Assembly: GCF_036323735.1 (NCBI RefSeq)
Contig: NC_086034.1
Span: 69,171,939-69,235,938 of the forward strand
Origin: Rattus norvegicus
Taxonomy: Eukaryota; Chordata; Mammalia; Rodentia; Muridae
Length of the DNA: 64,000 nt
Direction: 5' to 3'
Position 1 is the first letter of the stretch, and each line of letters starts with the position of its first letter. The notes beneath the pieces are model-generated. The model did not search any database. It was given only the letters and a program-made list of their open reading frames with translations, and had not been told where the DNA came from. A program made the translations under genes and the position numbers. Positions 1 through 11,639 of this stretch are shown here, in pieces.

Positions 1-336
1 AGTACAACAATGTCAAGCCACCAGAGCTTTCAGGGACTAAGCCACTACCTAAATACTATACATGGACTGACCCTGTTCTCTGACCCCATAGGTAGCAATG
101 AATATCCTAGTAAGAGCACCAGTGGAAGGGGAAGCCCTGGGTCCCGCTAAGACTGAACCCCCAGTGAACTAGACTATGGGGGGAGGGCGGCAATGGGGGG
201 AGGGTTGGGAGGGGGACACCCATAAGGAAGGGGAGGGGGGAGGGGGATGTTTGCCCGGAAACCGGGAAAGGGAATAACACTTGAAATGTATATAAGAAAT
301 ACTCAAGTTAATAAAAAAAATAATAATAATAAAAAA
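1..336 (+). mobile_element. L1_Rn 3' end (3' UTR, young subfamily)
   Basis: Terminal part of a rat L1 3' UTR, cut by the left window edge. It has the G-rich polypurine tract at 178-246, the terminal signature ending CTCAAGTTAATAAAA and an A-rich tail with AATAAA at 310-315. The wording 'CTTGAAATGTATATAAG' places it with the copies at 23071-23425 and 35130-35296 rather than with the 'ATCGAAATGTAAATAAG' group. Non-coding; no promoter visible. Confidence 0.93.
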
Positions 337-350
337 GATTTAAAATGTTG

Positions 351-427
351 GGGCTGGAGAGATGGCTCAGTGGTTAAGAGTACTGACTGCTCTTCCAGAG
401 GTCCTGAGTTCAAATCCCAGCAATAAA
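351..427 (+). mobile_element. B2 SINE, tRNA-like head only
   Basis: Matches the 5' tRNA-derived part of B2 (GGGCTGGAGAGATGGCTCAG...), including A-box and B-box regions, and stops abruptly after CCCAGCAA. The usual B2 body and tail are absent. Perfect 10-bp target duplications (taaaatgttg) lie at 341-350 and 428-437, so this is a complete insertion event and not an eroded copy. It sits at the tail of the preceding L1. Confidence 0.85.
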
Positions 428-499
428 TAAAATGTTGTTAGGGATAATGTTGGTCTAGAAAAGTGATGGTAGTGGATTCTTCTCTTTGGTACCTGTCCT

Positions 500-830
500 C
501 ACTAGCCTCTGGAATTTGACTAACTTTCTAGGACAGGTTTGACTTTCTGTTGAGTGAGCCTTAGTGTAATTAAACAGTTCTTGGTTATCACTAACATATG
601 AGTGCTACACTTGCACTTTATGGCTACCTTGACAGATTGATTATTGTTATTTTCCATGGATACTGCAGCTGGCTAAGAATATTAACTGTGTCCCTCCCTT
701 GGCAACTTATATATTATTTTCTGGTACCATGGATGTCCAATCACAGGAAGGAAACTTTCAGGTTAGATCTAGCTGGAATCATCTGAGTCATGTGTCTTTA
801 AAGTGAGGTATATTTAGCAATAGCAGATTA
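500..830 (+). repeat. Old rodent interspersed repeat (Lx-like), left half
   Basis: Recognised from a recurring rodent repeat that also occurs at 56310-56420 in this window (shared pattern TTGAGTGAGCC/TTGAATGGTGA... AATTAGACA...). The element continues at 1717 after an L1 insertion. Assigned to an Lx-type L1 3' UTR or a similar family from memory only. Confidence 0.45.
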
Positions 831-842
831 CCTTCAACTTCT

Positions 843-1704
843 TTTTTTTTTAATTTTTTCTTATGTATTCCAAGCTTTTGGGTTAATATCCACTTATCAT
901 TGAGTACGTACCTTGTGTGTTCTTCTGTGACTGGGTTACCTCATCCAGGATGATATTTTCCAGTTCCATCCATTTGCCAAAAAATTTCATGTAGCTATTG
1001 TTTTGAATAGCAGTGTAGTTCTCCATTGTTTAAATATACCACATTTACTTTATTCATTCCTCTGTTGAAGGACATCTGGGTTCTTTCCAGCTTCTGGCTA
1101 TTATAAAAAAGGTGGCTATATAAATAGTGGAACATGTGTCCTTGCTATATGTTGGAGCATCTTTTGGGTATATATCCAGGAGTGGTATAGTTGGGTCTTC
1201 ATCAGGTAGTACTATGTTCAATTTTCTGAGGAATGTCCAGACTGATTTCCACAGTGGTTGTACCAGCTTGAAGCCACACCATCAATGGAGGAGTGTTCCT
1301 CTTTCTACCCATCCTTGCAAGTGTCTACTGTCACCCGAGTTTTATCTTAGCCATTCTGACTGGTGGGGTAGAATCTCATGGTTGTTTTGATTTGCATTTC
1401 CCTGATGACTAAGGCTGCTGAACATTCCTTTAGGTGATTCTCAGCCATTCAGTATTACTCTAAGATCAAGAATCAACAAATGGTATCTCACAAAATTGCA
1501 AAGCTTCTATAAGGCAAAGGACACTGTCATTGGGACAAAATGGCAACAAGCAAATTGGAAAAAGGTCTTTACCAATCATACATCTGCTATATTGGCTAAT
1601 ATGGAATATAGACAAAGAACTCTAGAAGTTAGAATCTAGAGAATCAAATAACCCTATTAAAAATGGGGTATAGAGCTAAACAAAGAATTCTCAACTGAGG
1701 AATG
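843..1704 (-). mobile_element. L1 ORF2 3' fragment with 5' inversion (twin-primed)
   Basis: Bases 843-1450 are the C-terminal part of L1 ORF2 in minus orientation, with the poly(A) tail seen as a T-run at 842-866. Bases 1451-1704 are the adjacent upstream ORF2 segment in plus orientation. The plus piece ends at AGGAATG and the minus piece begins with GAATGGCTG, which are neighbours in the L1 consensus. Perfect 12-bp target duplications (ccttcaacttct) lie at 831-842 and 1705-1716. The tail starts directly after the end of ORF2, so the L1 3' UTR is missing. Non-functional. Confidence 0.92.
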
Positions 1705-1716
1705 CCTTCAACTTCT

Positions 1717-1835
1717 AAGAGACAATCAAAGACCTCATCAAAAGTCTATAATGTTTTTGATGTCACTTGGACTACACTGACCAACCATTTGAAAGGAGGG
1801 TGCTCATACTTAGTTCTGAGGCAAGTGGCATAATT
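1717..1835 (+). repeat. Old rodent interspersed repeat, right half
   Basis: Continuation of the repeat at 500-830 after the L1 insertion. Removing 843-1716 rejoins the two halves without a gap. The boundary to unique sequence is uncertain. Confidence 0.4.
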
Positions 1836-2573
1836 TCCTTTTAAGATACATATACCCATATTTATATGTATTATGTATAGTGTTAGTTACATATGAAAGA
1901 ATTTGATTTGTTAAAGCTTATCAACCAACCTTGGTGTTATTTGTTTCTTCTCCCCACTCTTTTCATCTTGACCTCTATCTCCCATGCCCAGGTGGAGTCC
2001 CCATTTCCTGCTTTGTATCACTTTGTAGCCTGCTATTTCCATTTCAAGAGACCTCCCCCCAACACAACTATGGAACACAACGTGCCTGAACGTAAAATGA
2101 CAGGAAAATATATTCCATATAAATGAAATCCAACAGAAATGAAGGGTGAGTTATAATTTGTAAAACAAAATAAACTTTAGGGAAAACTTAGAAAGAAAAT
2201 AAAATTATCTCAATGTATAGATGCTATTTATCCTATAAATAGAAAAACTATAAAAGGCTAACCAAATTAACCACAAGAGGTAACAAACATACGTAGTAAA
2301 CTTTCAAAATACAAAACAAAAATCAAAATTCAGTAAAATTTCTATAGATTAACAACACATTGTCCAAAATTGCTTAAAATTTCCATTTACTTGGCCATTA
2401 GCATAAAATGCTGAATTGTTTGAATTGCCAGAATTAGAGTAATAGACATAAAAGAAGGTATAATGAAATGAAATTATATAATGACATAAATGAAAACTAT
2501 AATGCACTGATGAAATTAAAACTATACAAGTAAGTGGATTGTTGCCCTATGATCAGAAACCTAATCATCTCAC
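1836..2573. other. No recognised feature
   Basis: AT-rich sequence. A 77-codon open frame at 1893-2126 has a hydrophobic start but no homology I recognise and no splice or promoter context. Confidence 0.5.
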
Positions 2574-2614
2574 ACACACATATATATATATATACATATA
2601 TATATATATGTATA
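2574..2614. repeat. (CA)n/(TA)n microsatellite
   Basis: Short CA run followed by interrupted TA dinucleotides. Confidence 0.95.
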
Positions 2615-2970
2615 ATAGTGGCATGGTGGATATGAGAGTAAACAACCACTTTTAGATAGGACATGAGTTGGATCCAGAGGACGAATTTCATGGCTGGCAA
2701 TGTAAACCTGGTAAAACCCTAATAATGGGTGAAATCAAAGGCCCGGGGGAGAAGGTTCCTATTTCTGTGTAAAATAGTCATGATATCCAATAACCTTCTA
2801 AACATTGTTGTTTTTACCCATAGATTTGTGTTGTTCCCAACGTTGGTCCAAGAGGCCTCTTATTCAGTGAGTAATGAAGAGAACTGTAATTGATTGAATG
2901 GCAAGTAGAAATTACCACAAATGTTCAGCGACAGAAATATTTTTATTATCCTCCCTTATCCCAGACTCAA
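2615..2970. other. No recognised feature
   Basis: No repeat family, gene or structured element recognised. Confidence 0.5.
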
Positions 2971-2983
2971 AGAATACCACAGA

Positions 2984-3070
2984 GGGGTTGGGGATTTAGC
3001 TCAGTGGTAGAGCACTTGCCTAGCAAGCCCAAGGCCCTGGGTTCGGTCCCCAGCTCCAAAGGAAAAAAAA
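2984..3070 (+). mobile_element. ID SINE (BC1/tRNA-Ala-derived)
   Basis: Nearly intact ID body (GGGGTTGGGGATTTAGCTCA ... GGTTCGGTCCCCAGCTCC) with an A-rich tail. Both internal pol III box regions are present. Perfect 13-bp target duplications (agaataccacaga) lie at 2971-2983 and 3071-3083, indicating a fairly young insertion. It has the 'GCTTGCCTAGCAAGC' type stem. Confidence 0.97.
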
Positions 3071-3083
3071 AGAATACCACAGA

Positions 3084-3504
3084 ACAATGGGTTGAAAAGA
3101 AATGTCATTGTTGGTAGATAAAGAAGAGATATGTGGAATGCTGACTTCTGGACATGACAAAAATTCTGCATACATTAATTCGCAGCAACCGTGCTTATCT
3201 GAACAAGATCTGCAAAACTGCAAGGCAGGCAAAATTCCCATATTTATGGGGAGAGATTACTGAGACTCCCTTGTTACCAAAGAGGACATTGATGGTGGAT
3301 GATACTGAATATGGAATATTCATCCCCTTTTGGGGCATACCTACCAGTATATTGCCCACGTAATACTGTATGGCCCACAGTCCACTACATATAGGTAGTA
3401 TATAGGGCTATCATTAACAATAAAAGAGAGAATATTGACAAAGAGAGAGAGATGAATTGAGCTTAGTACCAGCAGTTGGAGCAGGTAATGATGAGTGGGC
3501 TATG
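3084..3504. other. No recognised feature
   Basis: A 69-codon open frame at 3154-3363 has no recognisable homology. Otherwise AT-rich unique-looking DNA. Confidence 0.5.
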
Positions 3505-3508
3505 GATA

Positions 3509-3545
<37 letters not shown>
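3505..3545. repeat. (TA)n microsatellite
   Basis: About 20 near-perfect TA units. Confidence 0.95.
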
Positions 3546-3547
<2 letters not shown>

Positions 3548-3895
3548 AGATCAATGAAATATTATTATAAATGGTGATATTATTTTCTGATCTACAAATT
3601 TAATATAATGCAAAGCAAAATTCCAATGATATTTTTCAAAGAAATAAATATAACCTCCCAAAGAGTGTATAGAATAGCAAGTGAGTCTAATGTCAAATGT
3701 CCTAGTGCTCTTTATTCCTCAAACTTTAACTTTTGTATTTCTTTCTGCCTCATTTGCTCTTTTTCTTTGTGATTCTGCATCAGAGTAATCACCTGCTTAA
3801 CCCTGCAAAGTGCTGATATTATAGGTGTTTGTGAACATATTACAACACTGTATGTTATTTCTTAAAAACAAAGGTCCCCTTTTCCTTTCCTGTTG
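3546..3895. other. No recognised feature
   Basis: AT-rich, no repeat or gene recognised. Confidence 0.5.
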
Positions 3896-4071
3896 TTTCA
3901 TTTGTTTATTTTATGTATGTGAGCATACTCTTACTATTTTGTGACATAGCCAAAGAGGTCATGAGAACCAGTTACAGATGGTTGTAAGCCACCATGTGGA
4001 TCTGAGAATTGAACTCAGGACCTCTGGAAGAGCAGACAGTGCTCTCGGTGGCTGAGCCATCTCTCCAGCCC
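3896..4071 (-). mobile_element. B2 SINE
   Basis: Reverse complement starts GGGCTGGAGAGATGGCTCAG and continues through CCACATGGTGGCTTACAACC to an A/T-rich tail near 3900. Full-length but diverged B2. Flanking target duplications are too eroded to define. Confidence 0.9.
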
Positions 4072-4692
4072 TCTTTTTCCTTTTGTTACATGAGACAAGT
4101 ATGAGAAGAAAACATTTCTCTGTGTGTGGCACTGTCATTGGCCCTCTAATCACATGGTATATAGGTGTATCTCATAAGCCAGCAGGTCTCTTTCTGAGGT
4201 ACACAGTCAAACCTATTTTGGCAAGGGAAAAACAATCAGTCCTAATAATCAGATATTGTAGAATCTACAGACCATGGCTAGTCACCACATGCTTCTTAGA
4301 TTCATGAGCAAGTTAAAAGTGTGAACATCTATTTCTCAGAGAGAGGAAACATTGTGTCTCTAAGCTGAGGAAAAATATACAACCTGAGAAAGGAAAAGGA
4401 AGTGCATACTGCCCTATGACAAGCATACAGATATGTGTATTTGTATTTGAGGACAATTTGTTACCTCTATATCCAGATATGTTTCCTTCTATCTTCTTTC
4501 AGATAATTACTTTTACCTGGAAGCCAAGAAAGATGTGGCTCAGATAAGTTCCAAATGCTGATCAAAGTTGCAGACAAAATATCAAACACTTGCTTGAATT
4601 GTAGTGTGATTAAAAGAAGATGTATGCTCATACTAAACAGATCATGACATCATGTATTGTTTTGTGTAGTATAACATAAGATTTTTTTCAAA

Positions 4693-4761
4693 AATGTGTG
4701 TGTGTGTGTGTGTATGGGTGTGTGTGTATGGGTGTGTGTGTGTATGTGTGTGTGTGTGTAA
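4693..4761. repeat. (TG)n microsatellite
   Basis: Interrupted TG array with TATGGGTG variant units. Alternating purine-pyrimidine sequence of this kind can adopt Z-DNA. Confidence 0.95.
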
Positions 4762-4769
4762 ATATATGC

Positions 4770-5175
4770 TATCTGACTTAGGTTTTTATTGTTGTGATCA
4801 AACACCATGATCAGAAGCAAATTGGTAAGGGTTCCTTACATCTAATAGCTTGTAGTTAATTATCCAGGGGAATCAGTGTGGGAACTCAAAGCTGGAACCT
4901 GAAAGCAAGAACTAATGCAAAGATCATGGAGAAGGGCTGTTTACTGGCTTGCTCATTGTTTGCTCCATCTGCTTTCTTATATAATCCACGACTACTTGCC
5001 TAGGAGTAGCTCCACCCACAGTAGGCTGGTCCCTCTCATATCAATTAGTAAATAAGGAAATCCTCCACAGGCTTGCCTCTAAGCCAGTTTTATGCAGGTG
5101 TTTTCTCAATTGTGAATCTCTTCTCCCAAATGTCTCTTGTGTCTTCTTGACAAGACACTATTCAGCACATATTTC
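4770..5175 (+). repeat. Rodent medium-reiteration repeat, copy 1 of 3
   Basis: Begins at 'ttaggtttttattgttgtgatcaaa'-like sequence and is related to 23598-23925 and 49569-49985, all on the plus strand. It shares the 'ATCATGGAGAAGGGC', 'GCTCCACC' and 'CAGGCTTGCCTC' type blocks with that family. I think it is an RMER-type repeat but cannot name it firmly. Confidence 0.55.
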
Positions 5176-7790
5176 AGGTGTGGACAAATACTCAGGGAAG
5201 GCAGAAGATAGATTAAAAATCCTTTAAGCTAGAGTTACAGGCAAGCTTTGAGCTCTTAAACATAAGCCCTGGAAATAAATTCACGTGCTCTGGAAAGGCA
5301 AGATATGTCAATTTCTTAATTTTACAATTAGAATGTTTCTTGATTTGTGTGGAATTGAATGAGTTTCTGTTGAAGGTAATGCCATAAAAATGATTTTATG
5401 TACATACAATGCAAAACAAAATTCCTTATCACGGACCACTTGTCCCACCAAACAATAGTTACTTTACCATGATCTGTCCCACACAAAAGCACAGCATTAG
5501 GGTGGATCACAAAAAGTCAGGGTGACTAAAAGCTAATCTTACTCTCAGATTCAAGGGATGGTTGTAATTATAACATTGGTTTCTACCAAGTGTACTGTAA
5601 TTAGTTATAAATTGGAGAGAGGGTGTATTAGTATTAGCACAAGTCCCAGCCTCATGGGTAAGAAAGGAGCCAATATTGCTATAGCAAATTTTTTTTAGAA
5701 AAAAAAATATTCTGTGAAGATTAATGTGCACTCTGAGCCAGAATAGTTATAGTGTTCCTAATAACTAAGCATATTCGATGATATGCTCTTTGATTCCTTC
5801 TTTCATCATAAATATTGTTTACTACTTGGTTATTGATTGACATCACATATTTTTTTTTGGTGTTTATGGTGATGTCACAGAAAACCAGAAATTTGGTTGT
5901 CTCCCTGCTTTTACACACACACACACATCATAAGAATTATTATTATCAGTGTTCCTATACATTTGTATGTGTACAGGTATACATATGAATTCCAAAATCT
6001 ACATCACCAAATTCCAGGACAGGAAACATCCCGCAGTTTTACATAATTCATTTTCCCGCCCTACACTTCTTACTGTTGTGTTCCTTTGACTGCAGTGCTT
6101 CACAGAAAACACATAGGGAGGGAAGATTCCCTTTTGACTTACAATTTCATAGGGTTTCAGTTTATTGTGGTGAAGGTATTGTGGAACAGTTCACACCGTG
6201 GTAGCATGTTTCAATCTGTTAGATCTACTGATATAACCTAAGACCAAAGAGCACAGCATAACAGGAACCAGAATTTAGCAATAGATTTCAAATACTCAAT
6301 AATGGCTATCTACCTCTATCAATCATCCTCAATCTCCTAAAGATCCCATAGACTCCCAATATAGTGAGACCAGTTAGAGAACAAGCATTCAAACCATGTA
6401 CCTATGGAGAACACTTAAGATTCAAATCATAACATTCTCATACCAACTTAGATTCATACTCAAATTTGTATATAAGAGATTTAAAAAAATCTTACATTCA
6501 AACTGGTTAATTTTTAACACGCTGCAGTCTGTTCATTTATTTAGTTGCTATCACACGGAACTAATACTGTACAAGTACATTAAAAAATATTTCTATCATA
6601 AACCAAATAGGACTGAATCACAAGGGCTTAACTTCTGAGACAGTGCCTAAGGTGAAAACTGTATATGAAAAACATATCAAACAATAGACTCGGCTGTAGT
6701 GAAATATCAGTACACATCCTATCTCTAAGGGGAATAGGAAGATGGTTCTTCTGTGATCTTGAGTATCCTTATCTCTCATTTTTTGGTAAACTGTATACTG
6801 TTGATGTTAAATTTACATATGGGATAGCTTCATGTTAGCTCTTCAACATTGTCTCCTTACACAGGAATGCACAAATATCATAGAAATCACAGTGCCCTAA
6901 ACATGTTTTATTTTAAAAGCACCTTTTGTCAGAGCTGTAGAGTTAAGAAACACCTTTGTTTTATAGTAGAGACCCTTTATACTCATTTTAATGGGTTGCA
7001 CTGGAAGACTCTAAGTATACTGTATCTATTGCTTCTCAGTGGTGTGATTTGAATGAGCCCTATAAAGCCTTCTTTAATTTCAACTTCACAAGAATAAAAT
7101 GGATTCCTACCATCTGTCTCTGAAGATTTTTAGAAATAAGTAAAGTATATAAGAAACGTTCATTGTTAATGATCAAAGTCCATATAAATGGTCTTATACT
7201 CAGAATACCTTGAGCTACCTGGGGTCCTATTATATTATCTATGCTGAACCTAATGCCTATGCGGTTACCCAGATACATAATAAAATTTACCCACCTCCTA
7301 TAACGCGAATCCCTTCCATGGCACTCTGAAAGTTACATAAAGGATAAAATGAAAAAAAGAGGACGAATGCACATTTCATGTGTGTTTAAGTCATACAATA
7401 GGATGACAATGAAAAGGATTGTGTTTGGGAAACACACAGTGCAGGCTGGTAAGATTGAATGCAATGGGGGAGGGGCTACACAGAAGGGATGCTTCAAAAT
7501 TATGCTTCATGCATCCCTAAAACCATGTTCCACTGAACACATCTAAGTGGCACTAGGACCTTCCATCCAGGTTAAGCACTTCCTATTAATATTATTATAA
7601 GAAAATAGGAGAGGAATGTTCTATGTCCTAAGTTTGTTTTGGCTAAAGGACCCTGACAATAGTCAGTGTTGGCCATTATGGTGTGGGTTAACTGAGGCAG
7701 GCAGCTGATGGTGGTCAGTGCTCAGAGATGCTGACAGGGTTTAGTTCATGGGTCAGCAGACTTTTCTCTGAGAGAACAAAGCAAAAATCA
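5176..7790. other. Unrecognised, unique-looking DNA
   Basis: No repeat family, gene or RNA recognised across 2.6 kb except a short CA run at 5914-5928. Open frames here (longest 80 codons) show no homology. Confidence 0.45.
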
Positions 7791-7899
7791 CTGAACCCTG
7801 TTAACTCCATGGGACCTGCAAGAAAGAAAAGGAAAGAGAGAGAATTCATATATAAAACTACACACTGAGTGGATGAAGCAAAAGACAGACTTCAATAAA

Positions 7900-8393
7900 T
7901 TCATATGTACAAATTCAAATATACATGCATACATCCATAATAGATATATACATACATATATACTTACATGCAAACAAGCCTACATACAGACATATAGACA
8001 TTCATGCACTGAATGATTAGAAGCTCCATCAAGCAGACACCAAAAATATCACATATACACATATATACATATACACATATGAATATTATACATACAAATC
8101 TAGTAAATGAATGGTACAAAGTTCTAACAAGCAGTCTTCAAGCATTTAACAAACACATGTACATACATACATACATACATACATACATACATACATACAT
8201 AAATACACACACATACATGCATATGTACATTTATACATCCATATATACACACAGTTGGAGGATGGAGCAAGCTCCAACATACATCCAGACAAACTTTACA
8301 TATATACATACATAGAAACTTGATGGAAGGAACAAAGTTCCAACACACCCACAAACTTCACACATGTACATATATTCATACCCATACATAGAT

Positions 8394-8424
<31 letters not shown>

Positions 8425-8560
8425 CACACACACACACATACACACTTGGAGGGTGGAAAGAGCAAAGTTTCAAAGTACCCTTACACAAATTTTACATATA
8501 TACACACATACACAAAGCTGATAGATGGAAGGAAAAATGTTCCAATGACTTTATTCTTTC
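7900..8560. repeat. Minisatellite with nested TACA and CA arrays
   Basis: A perfect (TACA)n core lies at 8161-8201 and a (CA)n at 8393-8445. Between and around them a 60-100 bp unit recurs with the pattern GGATGGARxAAxxTTCCAAC ... AAACTTTACATATATACA, at about 8106, 8254, 8316, 8446 and 8517. The open frames here (for example 8013-8315, rich in Tyr/Thr/His/Ile) are translated repeat and not genes. Confidence 0.85.
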
Positions 8561-10204
8561 TCCTATGACTTATATAGCCCAGGGAAATCTTTCAAGCAGT
8601 ATAAAATTACAATGCGATTACATTTTAATATTGTTCTAGTAGATGACTATGGAAAAACAGTATGTTCTCCAACAACTTTACAAGAAATAACATTACATAG
8701 TGCATGTAAAGAAAACAAATTACTCCCAAGAACCCATATACATTCGTCACTAAGCAACTTATTTTAGATTAACAAATACAGTAAGCAAGCAAGATAGTTT
8801 TCTCAGCCAGTTTCTCTCACTGGCAGGCAGCAATCAGCGATTACAAAGAAAAGATTCATTATTTTATCATCTATTTTTAAAAGTAATCTTGTAAGAATCT
8901 TAAAAGAGATCAAATACTATTATTGTGAGTGCTAGACATACTACCCAGTGGAAGGCTAGAAGCCCCCTTAGAGTTTTCATAAAATTCTTAGATTAAAATG
9001 AAAGTGATGGCAGCAAACAGAGCAGAATTCCACACAACACGACGTCCTCAGGCCACTAATTCTTGGGGTCCTGCCTCAAACAAGGTTCACCCATCTTGGC
9101 TATCCTAAAGGGTAGGCTATATTTCATTCCTTCTGCATAGCCCTGGCAGGATCCAAGTTCTCAGTTATAAAACTTAGTTTTTATATTAAAAGTATTTTTG
9201 TTTTGAATAGTATCTAAAAACTAATGAGATGGGTGTTAGTTTGTTTAGTTCACTTCTTTCCACAGACTCTCTGTTTTCATCTACTCATGGCAGACCTAAT
9301 AGATCCTGAAATTCCCTGGGCTGATTTACATGCTTCCCTCTTGCTCTAAATGAAGAAAAGACATCCTGAAACTTCATTCACAAGACCAACATACACAATA
9401 AACTTAAATAACTTACACCATTTGAGTGGTTTCTCTCTGAAATTCTGAAAACCTGCCTGTGTATTAAAGGATTCCCAGGGTAAACTTTAATAAAGTGATG
9501 CCCAGGTACTAGCCTTGGCTTTGGACATTTCCATTCTGAGTATAACCTTCCTTCAAAGGAATATGTTTAACAGTGGATTTCCAATGAGAGACTAGCCAGA
9601 CTCACAGATGCCAGGGATGTGAGCCTGAGAAGAAACACTGGTAAATTTTTCAATATTTCCAACTCCTCAAATATTCATTTATCTAATTACTTTCCTATCT
9701 TTTTTAGGAAATGAGGAAAGAAAACTTTCCAGTTTGGTTTAGTTCTGTCTTTATCATGCCGCTTAAGTCAACAAGTCCATGTGTTTGTGGTGCTAGGAGT
9801 CGTAATCCTTCAAATACACATGGCATATTCTGTTTCATCCTCTTCCATTTCACCCACATAATAAAGCATATAGTCTCTCTCTCTCCTTCTAGTCCAGAGA
9901 GACCAGGTAGAACCAGCTACCTGCCATATACTTCTGCAATTATTTTGTTTTGTTTCCAATTCTTCTTTGTCTTTCATGTAGTTTCACTTTAGGAACAAAA
10001 CACTTCTCTTTTCAGCACTTCAACCATTTGATCAAATTTAAGCTGTCCTCAAAAATTGATAGAGTGTCTTACTTATTCATATGTGGGAAGGTCATGTTGA
10101 TAGGCTCATTCTTCATTACATGTATGAGAAGACCTCAGTGCTAACTCAATGTTTGCCCATGACTCTGAGAGTAAAGCTTACTTAAGTTTAAAAGAAAATT
10201 AAAA
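8561..10204. other. Unrecognised, unique-looking DNA
   Basis: No repeat family or gene recognised. The 93-codon frame at 9711-9992 has no known domain. Confidence 0.45.
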
Positions 10205-10952
10205 GATTGCTGCTTGCCAATGGGATGGGTCTCAGTTGGGCTGGTTATTGATTGGCCATTTCCTCAGTCTCTGCTCCATCCCTCATCTCTGCCCTTCTTG
10301 TAGACAGAATAAATTTGGATCAAAAGTTTTGTGGGTGTGTAGTATTCCTATTGCTCTCCTGGGGTTTCTGACTGGCTACGGGAGGCGGCCTCTTCAGGTT
10401 CCATATCCCCAATGCTGTGAGTCACTGTTAAGGCCACCACCACTGATTCTTGGACCTGGGTACCTCCCTTAGCCCAAGTCTCTGCTTCATCCTAAGATAC
10501 ACCCTGTCTCTCTACCCTCATCAGTTGCAGATTTCCAAGTACTCTCATGGCCATCACTATTGGCCCTCCCCATACTTGATCTTGAGGCCTCTTCCCCTCC
10601 ATATTCCCTCTCCCACCCAGTTCCCTCAATCCATCTGCTTTTTATGACTATTTTATTCCCCCTTCTAAGTGATATTCAAGCATCCTCTCTTGTGCCTTCC
10701 TTCTTGTTTAACCTCTTTGGGTTTATGGAGTGTAGTGTGGGCATACTGTATTTTCTGGCCAATATCCACTTATAAGTGAGTACATACCATGAATATCCTT
10801 TGGGCACTGGGTTACCTTACCCAGGATATTCCCAACTTCTATCCATCTTCCTGCAAAATTCATGATGTATTTGTTTTTAATACCTAAATTGTATTCCATT
10901 CTGTAGATATACCACATTTTCTTTAACCATTCTTCAGTTAAAGGACATCCTT
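10205..10952 (-). mobile_element. Old L1, inverted 5' part (ORF2 end to mid 3' UTR)
   Basis: In minus orientation it reads from the ORF2 C-terminal region (GGTAACCCAG, ATAAGTGGATATTGG) into the first half of an older L1 3' UTR ending around GGAGCAGAGACTGAGG. It directly abuts the plus-strand 3' UTR at 10953-11522, which continues at the next consensus position. The two pieces are therefore best read as one element with a 5' inversion. No clean target duplication found. Confidence 0.75.
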
Positions 10953-11522
10953 GACTCTATTAATGATGCTCTGTAATGCTTGCAGACAGTAGTCTAGCAT
11001 GGCTGTCCTCTGAGAGGCTCCACCCACAGCAGCTGACTCGGACAGATGCAGACACTCACAGCCAAACAGTGCATGGAGCTTGGAGTCTCTTATGGAAAAA
11101 TGGGAAGAAGGATCATGGAGCCCTGTAAGGAACAGGAAGTTCACAGAAAGACCAACAGAGTCCAATAGCCTAGGCCCTGTGGCTCTCAGAAACTGAGTCA
11201 CCAACCAAAGAACAGACACAGGCTGAACCTAGGCCTCCTTGCTCATATGTAGCAGATATACAGATTATTCTTCATGAGGGTCCCAAACAACTGGGGCCAG
11301 GGCTATCCCAAAAGCTGTTGCTTGTCCACAGAATATGTTCTTCTGGAAGAGATACCATGTCTGGTCTCACTTGGAGACTTGATGTGCCAGGGTGGAGGGA
11401 TACCCAGAAGGGCACCCACCTGCTTAGAGGAGAAAGGGAGAAAAGAGTGGGGAAAGATTGTGGGAGGAAGTGATGGGGAGGCGGGCAGTGAGTGGGAAGT
11501 TATGATTAAGTAAATTATGATT
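10953..11522 (+). mobile_element. Old L1, distal 3' UTR part
   Basis: Older rodent L1 3' UTR (GGCTGTCCTCTGAGAGGC, ACACTCACAGCCAAACA, GTCCCAAACAACTGGGGC, GACTTGATGTGCCAGGGTGG) running into a GA-rich 3' terminus near 11510. Forms the 3' half of the inverted element at 10205-10952. Confidence 0.8.
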
Positions 11523-11639
11523 CTTATGATTAAGAATTAGGAGAAAGTGCTATATACATTGGTACAGCTATGAAGAGTTTGTGTATTAAGTTTGTCATCT
11601 GAAATAAACCCATTGTCCATGTTGAAATACTATAGCCAG

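Noticed and set aside
2984..3055. tRNA-like gene (cloverleaf-like with A and B boxes)
   Set aside because: It is the head of an ID SINE with an A-tail and target duplications; same for 38402, 54755 and the B2 heads.
8013..8639. Tyr/Thr/His-rich frames resembling a repeat protein
   Set aside because: Direct translation of TACA/CA repeats on both strands.
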